Below are positions 8,501 through 15,948 of a stretch of DNA of 64,000 bases, one piece after another. The notes beneath the pieces were generated by a model. The model searched no databases. It worked only from the letters and a program-made list of their open reading frames with translations, and was not told the origin of the DNA. Each line of letters begins with the position of its first letter. The first letter of the stretch is position 1. Source of the stretch: Bacteroidales bacterium (GTDB lineage Bacteria > Bacteroidota > Bacteroidia > Bacteroidales > UBA932); the NCBI GenBank assembly GCA_016287875.1, contig JAEEXQ010000002.1, positions 1 to 64,000 of the forward strand, in the 5' to 3' direction. The translations under genes were made by a program, and so were the position numbers.

Positions 8501-9205
8501 ATGAATCCATTACTCTCGGAAATGTTTTCCCACGCCGATCCTTCGCAGGTCGAAGGTCTGATGCGCTTCTTTAAAACCGGCCCCGGCCAATATGGCGAAG
8601 GGGACAAGTTCCTGGGCATAAAAGTGCCCGTAACCAGGGAGGTGGTGAAAAGATGCTGGCGTGAGACCGGCTTTCCGGAATTGGAGGAATGCATCACCAG
8701 CGGGTACCACGAAATCCGCCTGTCGGCCCTGCTGACCCTGGTGCAGATATTTTCCCACGCAAAAAAGGACGAGGAGCTTCAGAAGAAGTGCATAGACTTC
8801 TATCTGGCCCATACCTCATACATCAACAACTGGGACCTGGTAGATCTTTCCTGCTACCCCTTGCTGGGGGAGTGGCTGTTGGATAAGGACCGCAGCCTGC
8901 TCTATGAGCTTGCAAGGAACGGGAAAACCCTCTGGGAGCAGCGCATAGGCATTGTGAGCACGATGACTTTCATACGCCACGGCCAGACCGCCGACACTTT
9001 CGCAATCGCCGACATATTGCTACATCATCCCCACGACCTTATCCACAAGGCCGTAGGCTGGCTGCTTCGCGAGGCGGGGAAAAGGGACGAGGCCGCCCTG
9101 GTGGCTTATCTGGAACCCAGGAAGGCCGGGATGCCCAGGACTATGCTCCGATATGCGGTAGAGAAGTTTCCGGAGGAAGAACGCAAAAAACTGATGACTA
9201 TCTGA
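8501..9205 (+). CDS. AlkD-family DNA alkylation repair glycosylase
   Basis: A 234-residue HEAT-repeat DNA glycosylase-like protein of the AlkD family, which removes cationic alkylated bases such as 3-methyladenine and 7-methylguanine. Visible family features are GDKFLGIKVP with the following TREV (N-terminal substrate cleft) and NNWDLVDLS, which carries the tryptophan and catalytic aspartate of AlkD. VGWLLREAGKRD and an AVEKFPEEER C-terminus follow. The start is set at the second of two tandem ATGs (8498, 8501), since the promoter box ends at 8495; the longer ORF start at 8417 would lie upstream of the promoter. It is 1 nt from the next gene, so it leads a three-gene operon with an esterase and a sugar kinase. 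Confidence 0.88.
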   Translation: MNPLLSEMFSHADPSQVEGLMRFFKTGPGQYGEGDKFLGIKVPVTREVVKRCWRETGFPELEECITSGYHEIRLSALLTLVQIFSHAKKDEELQKKCIDFYLAHTSYINNWDLVDLSCYPLLGEWLLDKDRSLLYELARNGKTLWEQRIGIVSTMTFIRHGQTADTFAIADILLHHPHDLIHKAVGWLLREAGKRDEAALVAYLEPRKAGMPRTMLRYAVEKFPEEERKKLMTI

Positions 9206-9206
9206 T

Positions 9207-10280
9207 ATGAAAAGACTGTTTCTTTTGCTGGCCTTGTGCCTGGGGGCCGTCTGCGCCCGGGGGCAGGAGTGGCACGACGCCGAATCGATGCACGTTTTCG
9301 GCAAGGCCGTAGAGAATACCAAGACCCATTATTCCCGGCTTCCGGAGGATATTGACGCCATCGCGAGGAAGGACCTGCAGAAGCTCGGCAAGGATGCTGC
9401 AGGATTGTATGTGGAGTTCCGTACCGATACTCCCGAGCTGCACGTGAGATGGACTTCGGTCAAGAAGCTCACGATGTCGCATATGGCATCCGTGGGCTCC
9501 CGCGGAGTGGACCTGTATGCCTATACCGACAATGGATGGCGCTTCGTGACCAGTGCCCGCCCGGCCCTGGATTACAACGAAACTACTCGCTGCATGGTAA
9601 AGAAGATGGATGCAGGCTACAAATACTTCAGGATGTATCTCTCGTTATACGACGGGATATCCAAACTGGAGATAGGAATCCAGCCCGGATATGAGTTCAT
9701 ACCCGTGGACGCTCCTAAACGCGAAGCCCCTGTAGTTATGTATGGCACCAGCATCCTTCAGGGAGGATGCGTCACCCGTCCCGGAATGGCCGCCACGAAT
9801 ATCATAGGCCGGCTGCTGGGCCGCGAGGTGGTGAACCTGGGTTTCAGCGGCAATGCCCGGCTCGACCCCGAAATCGCCACCCTTATGGCAAGGGTGGAGG
9901 ACCCGGCCCTCTTCGTACTGGACAATGTGCCAAACGACAGTCCGGAACTGATCCGAGAGAAGGGGATGGCTTTCGTGAAGATACTGCGCGACGCACATCC
10001 GGACGTGCCCATCATATTCCTCGGGATGGTCCACTATACCCACGACTTCGTGAGTTCGGCATCATATGCCGACATCGAACGCCGCAATGCCGCCCAGAGG
10101 GAGCTCTATGAGCAGCTTGTCGCCGCCGGAGACAAGGCGGTTTACTTCCTTCCCGGCGAAGGCCTGATAGGGGATGACGGAGAGGCAATCGTGGACTATG
10201 TCCATCAGACCGACCTAGGTCAGCTTAGATATGCCCGGAACTTCGTCGCTTTTCTTGAAAAAGAGGGAATAAAGTTTTAA
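9207..10280 (+). CDS. Secreted SGNH/GDSL hydrolase with GxDLY domain
   Basis: A 357-residue exported esterase or lipase-like protein. Residues 1-19 are a signal peptide. The N-terminal beta domain carries the GxDLY signature as SRGVDLYAY (about 97-105), which is found fused to GDSL_3-type SGNH hydrolases in Bacteroidota. The catalytic domain begins at VVMYGTSILQGGC, where the serine of GTS is the nucleophile. The oxyanion block NLGFSGNARL and the late D-x-x-H block DYVHQTDLG complete the triad. Members deacylate carbohydrate or lipid substrates; which one here is not visible. It is tightly linked to alkD upstream (1 nt) and the kinase downstream (9 nt). Confidence 0.85.
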   Translation: MKRLFLLLALCLGAVCARGQEWHDAESMHVFGKAVENTKTHYSRLPEDIDAIARKDLQKLGKDAAGLYVEFRTDTPELHVRWTSVKKLTMSHMASVGSRGVDLYAYTDNGWRFVTSARPALDYNETTRCMVKKMDAGYKYFRMYLSLYDGISKLEIGIQPGYEFIPVDAPKREAPVVMYGTSILQGGCVTRPGMAATNIIGRLLGREVVNLGFSGNARLDPEIATLMARVEDPALFVLDNVPNDSPELIREKGMAFVKILRDAHPDVPIIFLGMVHYTHDFVSSASYADIERRNAAQRELYEQLVAAGDKAVYFLPGEGLIGDDGEAIVDYVHQTDLGQLRYARNFVAFLEKEGIKF

Positions 10281-10289
10281 TTTTGGAAT

Positions 10290-11387
10290 ATGGAAACCAC
10301 AGAACAACTTAGAAATATAACCGGCCATTTCGCCATAGAAGGCAAGGTGCTGGATATCAGGCCCCTGGGTAACGGCCTCATCAATGATACCCTGCTCGTA
10401 GTCACCGACGGACCCGACAATTATGTGCTCCAGAGGGTGAACAACTCCATTTTCAAGGACGTGGACCTGCTGCAGCACAACATCGACTGCGCCACGGCTC
10501 ACATACGCCGCAAACTCGAGGCGGCAGGGGAGAAGGACATAGACCGCAAGGTGCTAAGGTTCCTTCCTTGCAAGGAGACGGGGAAGAGCTACTGGACTGA
10601 CGGAAAGTCATACTGGAGGGTATCCGTTTTCGTCCGCGACGCTTACACCTATGAAACGGTGGATCCGAAGTATTCCTATTTTGCGGGCAAGGCCTTCGGC
10701 GCGTTCGAAGCTATGCTTGCCGACATCCCCGACACTTTAGGTGAGACCATTCCCGACTTCCACAATATGGAACTCCGTGCCCGCCAGCTGCACGAGGCTG
10801 TGGAGGCTGACAAGGCCGGACGTATGGCCGAACCCGAGGTGCAGGCCATACTCGCCGACCTGAAGCCTTACGAGGAAGAAATGTGCAAGGCGGAGCGCCT
10901 GTACCGCGAAGGGAAACTCCCCAAGCGCATCTGCCACTGCGATACCAAGGTGAACAATATGATGTTCGATGCCGACGGCAACATACTCTGTGTCATAGAC
11001 CTGGACACCCTGATGCCTTCGTTCGTATTCTCGGATTTCGGGGATTTCCTGCGCACTGCGGCAAACACCGTAGCCGAGGATGATCCTGCAGTGGAAAAAG
11101 TGGATTTCAAGATGGATATCTTCGAGGCTTTCGCGAAGGGCTACCTGGAGTCCGCCCGCAGCTTCCTGACCCCCGTGGAAATCGAGAACCTGCCTTACGC
11201 AGCCTGCCTCTTCCCTTATATGCAGGCCGTGCGCTTCTTCACGGACTATATTAACGGAGATACTTACTACAAGATCAAATATCCAGAGCACAATCTGGTG
11301 CGCACCCGCAACCAGGTGGCCTTGTTCCACGCCGCCCTTGCGAAAGTACCTCAGATGAGGGAGATCATAGCCTTGGCTACTGCCTGA
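10290..11387 (+). CDS. APH-fold sugar kinase, NahK-like
   Basis: A 365-residue phosphotransferase of the aminoglycoside-phosphotransferase/choline kinase fold. The catalytic loop is HCDTKVNNMMFD (near 212-223) and the metal-binding motif is IDLDTLMPSF. These resemble N-acetylhexosamine 1-kinase (NahK) and related sugar kinases of gut bacteria rather than antibiotic-resistance enzymes. Substrate choice (GlcNAc/GalNAc or another released sugar) is inference. The last 37 bp overlap the 3' end of lpxB on the opposite strand. It is probably the third gene of the alkD operon. Confidence 0.75.
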   Translation: METTEQLRNITGHFAIEGKVLDIRPLGNGLINDTLLVVTDGPDNYVLQRVNNSIFKDVDLLQHNIDCATAHIRRKLEAAGEKDIDRKVLRFLPCKETGKSYWTDGKSYWRVSVFVRDAYTYETVDPKYSYFAGKAFGAFEAMLADIPDTLGETIPDFHNMELRARQLHEAVEADKAGRMAEPEVQAILADLKPYEEEMCKAERLYREGKLPKRICHCDTKVNNMMFDADGNILCVIDLDTLMPSFVFSDFGDFLRTAANTVAEDDPAVEKVDFKMDIFEAFAKGYLESARSFLTPVEIENLPYAACLFPYMQAVRFFTDYINGDTYYKIKYPEHNLVRTRNQVALFHAALAKVPQMREIIALATA

Positions 11388-12466
11388 GAAGCACCGCTGC
11401 CGCCCAGCTCCTCGCGGATCCGGGCGTAGTCGTCCAACATCCGCTGCCTGTAGGGGACATCCTCGATGAGGCGGCGGATTTCTTTTCCGGCCTCCTCTGC
11501 CGTGAAATCGAACTGTATCAGCTCGCGGAAGGCTAACTTGTCGAGTATGAGGTTCCCGAGGGAGATGTATTTGATGTGGTCCAGCACGCGCAGGGCGTAC
11601 TTGGCCAGCAGGGCCGTCAGCAAGGTAGTGCTCCAGCAGACTACCTGGGGAGTGCCGATAAGGGCTGCTTCCAGCGAGGCAGTGCCGCTGTTTATGAGGG
11701 CGGCCTCGGCGTACTTAAGTACGTCGTAGGTGCGGCCGAAAATCACTTTTATGTAGTCCCTGCCGCCTATGTATTTTCCGTAGTCCTCGATGGAACGGGA
11801 AGGGGCCCCGGCCACTATGAATTCGTAATCTGCATATTCGGGCAGAGCGTGCAGCTCGTCTGCCATCTTCACGGCGTTCGGCATAGTGTGGGATATCTCC
11901 CCCTTGCGCGAGCCAGCCAGTATAGCTATGTATTTCTTCCCGGAGGGATTCTCGTATTTGTGGTTATCTACCGCATCTATTAGCGGGTTGCCCTTGTAGA
12001 TGAAGGGTACTTCCCTGGATTCGAAGTAGGGAATCTCGAAGGGGAAGACTATGAAGAGCTTATCTACCCAGGCCTTGAGCTTGCGGTTCCTGCCTTCGCG
12101 GGAGGCCCAGGTCTTGGGGGCGATGTAGTAGAAGACCCGCACTCCGTTCTCGTGGCAGAAGCGGGCTATCTTCATATTGAATCCGGGATAGTCTATGAGT
12201 ATGACCACATCCGGCTTCCAGGCAAGTATGTCCGCCTTGCAGTCCCTCAGGTTGCGGCTGATCTTCCCCAGGCTGCGGAGCACGTCGGTGGCGCCCATCA
12301 CGGCGGTTCCCTTGTAGTCACGCACCTTGGTGCCGCCCACGGCTTCCATCATCCCTCCGCCCCAGAATCGTATCACTGCGGAAGGGTCCTCGGCATAGAG
12401 TCCCTTCATCAGATTGCTTCCGTGCAGGTCCCCGGAAGCTTCGCCGGCTATAAGGTAGTACTTCAT
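11351..12466 (-). CDS. lpxB: Lipid-A-disaccharide synthase
   Basis: A 371-residue GT19 enzyme that joins lipid X and UDP-2,3-diacylglucosamine to make the lipid A disaccharide at the inner membrane. The start shows YLIAGEASGDLHG (4-16), the family's signature. The middle has YYIAPKTWASREGR and KGNPLID, and the C-terminus carries the nucleotide-binding GTASLEAALIGTPQVV block (about 286-301). It begins 1 nt after the stop of surE, so the two are co-transcribed. The last 37 bp overlap the convergent sugar kinase gene. Confidence 0.96.
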   Translation of the reverse strand: MKYYLIAGEASGDLHGSNLMKGLYAEDPSAVIRFWGGGMMEAVGGTKVRDYKGTAVMGATDVLRSLGKISRNLRDCKADILAWKPDVVILIDYPGFNMKIARFCHENGVRVFYYIAPKTWASREGRNRKLKAWVDKLFIVFPFEIPYFESREVPFIYKGNPLIDAVDNHKYENPSGKKYIAILAGSRKGEISHTMPNAVKMADELHALPEYADYEFIVAGAPSRSIEDYGKYIGGRDYIKVIFGRTYDVLKYAEAALINSGTASLEAALIGTPQVVCWSTTLLTALLAKYALRVLDHIKYISLGNLILDKLAFRELIQFDFTAEEAGKEIRRLIEDVPYRQRMLDDYARIREELGGSGASQAVAKAMISLI

Positions 12467-12467
12467 A

Positions 12468-13310
12468 TCAAAAGTCGCTTTCCATTCCGAGGGCCTTCAG
12501 GCGGGCGTTTTCCCCGAGGTCGTGGCTGAGCAGCCGGTGGCAGGAGATGGTCGCGTATCCCTCCGCCAGCAGGTTGATGTCCGCTTCGGGATCATCCGCC
12601 GAATCGTTTACAATGTCGCCGGCCATCATAAAGCGCACCTCTCCCTCTTCCACCTTGGGGAACTGGCCGGCTTCGCTGCCGAACTTCTCCCGCACTAGCC
12701 TGCGGAACAGGTCCTCGTCGAAGGGGATGAATTCGTTTTTCCAGCGCAGTAGGGCTTCCTTTGCCATCCTTATCCCTTTCAGGCGGGATGCGGACAGATT
12801 GGGGAAGTTTACGTTATATACGGTGCCGAAGGCCTTGTTGCCCTCTTTCAGGAGTTTCTCGAAGATGGCGGGGAAGAAGGCCTCGACCGCGCTGAAATCC
12901 GCATCCGGATCGAAAGCGTCCAGCGATACGGCCACCGTGGGTATGCTGGCCAGGGCACCCTCGCAGGCGGCTCCTATGGTGCCGGAATAGAGGTAGGCCG
13001 TGCCGTAGTTCCCGCCGTGGTTGATTCCGCTCACCACCACGTCCGGCTTTTCGGGAGGGAAGATGTTGTCGATTCCGAATTTGACGCAGCTGGACGGGGT
13101 GCCATCGACATACCACCACTGCACTCCGTCTTCTTCGCCGAGATACTTGGTGGCGATGGGGCCCTGGCCGAGGTTTACCGCCATAGACATACCGCTCTGA
13201 GTCCTTTTGGGGGCTACTACGGTGATCTGGCCGTAAGGTTTCAGTATGTTGACCAGGGTTTTGATTCCTTTGGCGGTGAAGCCGTCATCGTTTGTCACAA
13301 GTATTCTCAT
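12468..13310 (-). CDS. surE: 5'-nucleotidase SurE
   Basis: A 280-residue metal-dependent nucleoside monophosphatase (5'/3'-nucleotidase) of the SurE family, a cytoplasmic stress-survival enzyme. The N-terminus ILVTNDDGFTAKGI supplies the two metal-binding aspartates. Next come TQSGMSMAV, and then SGINHGGNYGTAYLYSGTIGAA, the strongly conserved asparagine/glycine loop. Length is usual for the family. A minus-strand -7 box TATCTTTG (13328-13335) lies 17 nt upstream, back to back with the promoter of the phosphoesterase at 13378. The gene leads lpxB. Confidence 0.96.
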   Translation of the reverse strand: MRILVTNDDGFTAKGIKTLVNILKPYGQITVVAPKRTQSGMSMAVNLGQGPIATKYLGEEDGVQWWYVDGTPSSCVKFGIDNIFPPEKPDVVVSGINHGGNYGTAYLYSGTIGAACEGALASIPTVAVSLDAFDPDADFSAVEAFFPAIFEKLLKEGNKAFGTVYNVNFPNLSASRLKGIRMAKEALLRWKNEFIPFDEDLFRRLVREKFGSEAGQFPKVEEGEVRFMMAGDIVNDSADDPEADINLLAEGYATISCHRLLSHDLGENARLKALGMESDF

Positions 13311-13327
13311 CCGGGATTCGTTTTATG

Positions 13328-13355
13328 CAAAGATAGTTCATATTTGTTATATTTG
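13328..13355. promoter_or_regulatory. Divergent promoter pair, surE and metallophosphoesterase
   Basis: -7 boxes TATCTTTG on the minus strand (13328-13335) and TATATTTG on the plus strand (13348-13355). Leaders are short, about 13 nt for surE and 18 nt for the phosphoesterase. Confidence 0.7.
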
Positions 13356-13377
13356 CGTCCTCAGATTTCAAGATTCT

Positions 13378-14334
13378 ATGGATAGAAGGAAATTTTTGGA
13401 AAGCATTGCTGCCCTTGGGGTCAGCAGCACCTTGCTGGCTTCTCCCGCAGCCGCCAGGCTCGCATCTTTGAGCCCCTCCCGCAAGAAGAAAGGCAAACTG
13501 ACGGTCGACGAGGACCTGGTGTGCATCATCTCCGACCTGCATGTCAGGCCGGGGAAGTATCAGCAGCAGCATTTCGAAAAAACCGTTGAGGAAATACTTG
13601 CCTTGAATCCCCGTCCCAAGCGGGTAATCTGCCTGGGCGACGTGGCTTACCTGACCGGGAAACCCGAGGAATATGCGGTGGCCAGGGACCTGCTGGGCCG
13701 CCTGGAAGAGGCAGGGATGGAACTCACCATAACTATGGGTAACCACGACCGCAGGGCGAACTTCGCCGAGGCCTTCCCGGAAAAGGCCGCCGCGGCCGAA
13801 CTGGGCCACAGGATGGTCTATACCGTCAAGACTCCTCAGGCCGATTTCATAGTGCTGGATTCCCTGCAGGAAGGGGAGAACCACGACAAGTGGATTACCC
13901 CGGGGGCGATCGACGAAGATCAGCGTGCGTGGCTGGAGTCCAAGCTGGCGCAGTATGCCGAAAGCGGAAAGCCCGTGTTCGTGATGGCGCATCATCCCGT
14001 GAACGAGACCAAGGTCGGGAAGCTGCTGATGAAGTGTCCGGCCTGCTGCGGATATATCTACGGCCATAATCACATCTGGAATTCCGGCTGGATACACAAG
14101 GATTACAAGACCCGCACTATGCTGCGCACACTGTGTATGCCTTCCACCGGGCATTGGGGGGATATAGGATTCGCACTGCTGAAGCTTGAAAAGGATAAAG
14201 CGGTGGCAAGTTTCGTCCAGAGGGAGTTTTTCTTCCCCAAACCATTGAAGGAAGGGGAGGATAAACCGGCTGTCTGGACGGCGCTGGAAGAGGAGCATAA
14301 AGATGCCGTGTGTGTTTTTCCTTATAATCTTTGA
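13378..14334 (+). CDS. Metallophosphoesterase with Tat-like signal
   Basis: A 318-residue calcineurin-like phosphoesterase. The ATG at 13378 starts a twin-arginine-type leader (MDRRKFLESIAALGVSS), suggesting export of a folded, metal-loaded enzyme. The promoter box at 13348-13355 excludes the longer ORF start at 13246. The ligand motifs are IISDLHVR, CLGDVAY, GNHDRRA, MAHHPVNE and GYIYGHNHIW, a complete two-metal set. It is distinct from the phosphoesterase at 2174, which uses a Sec signal. Substrate unknown. The gene is monocistronic and is followed by gapA with its own promoter. Confidence 0.85.
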   Translation: MDRRKFLESIAALGVSSTLLASPAAARLASLSPSRKKKGKLTVDEDLVCIISDLHVRPGKYQQQHFEKTVEEILALNPRPKRVICLGDVAYLTGKPEEYAVARDLLGRLEEAGMELTITMGNHDRRANFAEAFPEKAAAAELGHRMVYTVKTPQADFIVLDSLQEGENHDKWITPGAIDEDQRAWLESKLAQYAESGKPVFVMAHHPVNETKVGKLLMKCPACCGYIYGHNHIWNSGWIHKDYKTRTMLRTLCMPSTGHWGDIGFALLKLEKDKAVASFVQREFFFPKPLKEGEDKPAVWTALEEEHKDAVCVFPYNL

Positions 14335-14352
14335 TTTGCTCTAAAATTTTTG

Positions 14353-14360
14353 TAAATTTG
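14353..14360 (+). promoter_or_regulatory. gapA promoter -7 box
   Basis: TAAATTTG box preceding gapA, giving a leader of about 60 nt. The leader holds a small hairpin (TTCAGG/CCTGAA, near 14369-14387) with no T-run, so it does not look like a terminator. Confidence 0.65.
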
Positions 14361-14425
14361 CCGCGCTTTTCAGGAAAAGCCCTGAATTTGGTTGGAAATT
14401 GTTTAATACTTACAAAAATTTTCAT

Positions 14426-15493
14426 ATGAATAGAATTGCTATCAACGGTTTTGGCCGTATCGGTCGTCTGGCTTTCCGTCAGATGTTCGAAGCAGATGGT
14501 TACGAAGTAGTTGCCATCAATGACCTCACTAGTCCTAAAATGCTTGCTCACCTTCTCAAGTACGACACCGCCCAGGGTGGTTTCGCCGGCAAGTTCGGTG
14601 AGGGTAAGCACACTGTAGATTACAAGGACGCAGTCCTCGCAGAAGACGGCAAGACCGTAGTTACTCCTGGTTCCATCATCGTTGACGGCAAGGAGATCAC
14701 CATCTATGCAAAACCCAACGCAGCCGAGCTCCCTTGGGGCGAGCTGAAGGTTGATGTGGTTCTCGAGTGCACAGGTTTCTACACCTCCAAGGCAAAGGCT
14801 TCCGCTCACATCGAGGCCGGCGCAAAGAAGGTCGTCATCTCCGCTCCTGCAGGAAATGACCTCCCTACCATCGTGTACAACACCAACCACAAGACCCTCA
14901 CCCCTGCCGATACAGTTATCAGCGCAGCTTCCTGCACCACCAACTGCCTCGCTCCTATGGCCGACGCCCTTAACAAGTACGCCCCCATCCAGAGCGGTAT
15001 CATGAGCACCATCCACGCTTACACCGGCGACCAGATGATCCTCGACGGTCCTCAGCGCAAGGGTGACCTCCGCCGCAGCCGCGCAGGTGCTTGCAACATC
15101 GTTCCTAACTCCACCGGTGCTGCCAAGGCTATCGGTCTCGTGATCCCCGAACTCAACGGTAAGCTCATCGGAAGCGCCCAGCGCGTTCCCACTCCTACCG
15201 GCTCCACCACCATCCTCGTGGCTGTCGTCAAGGGTAAGGATGTTACCGTAGAAGGCATCAACGCCGCTATGAAGGCCGCTTCCACCGAGTCCTTCGGTTA
15301 CACCGAGGATCAGATCGTCAGCTCCGACGTTATCGGTATGAAGTTCGGTTCCCTCTTCGATGCAACTCAGACCATGGTCTCCAAGATCGATGACGATACC
15401 TATCAGGTCCAGGTCGTTTCTTGGTACGACAACGAGAATTCCTACACTTCTCAGATGGTCCGCACCATCAAGTACCTCGCAGAGCTCAAGTAA
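14426..15493 (+). CDS. gapA: Glyceraldehyde-3-phosphate dehydrogenase
   Basis: A 355-residue NAD-dependent GAPDH of glycolysis. The start at 14426 gives the canonical N-terminus [20 protein letters not shown]; nine residues of upstream in-frame sequence are leader. The catalytic cysteine lies in [12 protein letters not shown] and the histidine in [11 protein letters not shown]. The phosphate-binding blocks [20 protein letters not shown] and the C-terminal [16 protein letters not shown] are intact. Codon choice is visibly biased to C-ending codons (for example AAC, ATC, CTC), as expected for a highly expressed gene. A strong terminator follows. Confidence 0.98.
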   Translation: MNRIAINGFGRIGRLAFRQMFEADGYEVVAINDLTSPKMLAHLLKYDTAQGGFAGKFGEGKHTVDYKDAVLAEDGKTVVTPGSIIVDGKEITIYAKPNAAELPWGELKVDVVLECTGFYTSKAKASAHIEAGAKKVVISAPAGNDLPTIVYNTNHKTLTPADTVISAASCTTNCLAPMADALNKYAPIQSGIMSTIHAYTGDQMILDGPQRKGDLRRSRAGACNIVPNSTGAAKAIGLVIPELNGKLIGSAQRVPTPTGSTTILVAVVKGKDVTVEGINAAMKAASTESFGYTEDQIVSSDVIGMKFGSLFDATQTMVSKIDDDTYQVQVVSWYDNENSYTSQMVRTIKYLAELK

Positions 15494-15515
15494 TTTGAGT
15501 TAACCCTATAAAGGA

Positions 15516-15551
15516 GGCCGACTAAAATCACTTTTAGCCGGCCTTTTTTTT
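15516..15551 (+). terminator. Rho-independent terminator of gapA
   Basis: Stem GGCCGACTAAAA / TTTTAGCCGGCC (15516-15543) with one A-C mismatch and a 4 nt loop, followed by eight T residues. It ends just before foldback copy C. Confidence 0.93.
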
Positions 15552-15552
15552 G

Positions 15553-15726
15553 TGGTGGCAGGCAGGGGCCCTAAGGAGGACTCCGCTTGCGAGTTTGTCA
15601 ACTCGCTGCGCTCCGGCCCCTCCCAACGTATCCTGCGTAGTCTTCGACTACTTGTCTCCGTCGGGCCCCTCCCCCTATGCCTGTCCGGGGGTGGACAGGC
15701 CTCCTTAGGGCCCCTGCCTGCCACCA
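15553..15726 (-). repeat. Foldback element copy C (subfamily 1)
   Basis: A 174 bp element with perfect 27 bp complementary arms (15553-15579 and 15700-15726). The arms differ from those of copies A, B and D. On the minus strand the core repeats copy A: P2 (15681-15698), the GGGGGAGGGGCCCG motif, P3 and GGGAGGGGCCGGAG. P3 here is a 6 bp stem, GTAGTC/GACTAC (15637-15651), with sequence unrelated to the other copies. P4 is GCGAGTT/AACTCGC (15589-15606). It begins one base after the T-run of the gapA terminator. Confidence 0.92.
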
Positions 15727-15771
15727 TAGTCCAAAATAGCCCAAATGGGATAGCATCTTATTGGATATGTG
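15727..15771. other. Spacer between foldback copies C and D
   Basis: A 45 bp AT-rich spacer with no gene, promoter box or terminator that I can see. It is unrelated to the spacer between copies A and B. Confidence 0.6.
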
Positions 15772-15933
15772 GGCAGGGCGTCCAGTCCCTGGCGGACGTG
15801 TCCACCCCCGGACACGGGCAGGGGGAGGGGCCCGCAAGATGCGAGTTATCGCGCAGCGATGACGAAGAAGATTGTGGGAGGGGCCGGAGTGAGCGGAGCG
15901 AACGGAGTTCCGCCAGGGACTGGACGCCCTGCC
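15772..15933 (+). repeat. Foldback element copy D (subfamily 2)
   Basis: A 162 bp element with perfect 25 bp arms (15772-15796 and 15909-15933). On the plus strand it has P2 (15798-15815), GGGGGAGGGGCCCGCAAGAT, P3 (GTTATCGC/GCGATGAC, 15845-15863) and GTGGGAGGGGCCGGAGTG. It is nearly identical to copy B outside the arms, P3 and P4. It ends 15 bp before the lacI-type gene's stop, in inverted orientation to copy C. Confidence 0.92.
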
Positions 15934-15948
15934 GACTCTGAATAGCCG

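Noticed and set aside
15552..15941. 129-residue ORF across foldback copies C and D
   Set aside because: Same reason: low-complexity Arg/Ser/Gly/Pro translation of a structured repeat, with variable stems that would change many residues.
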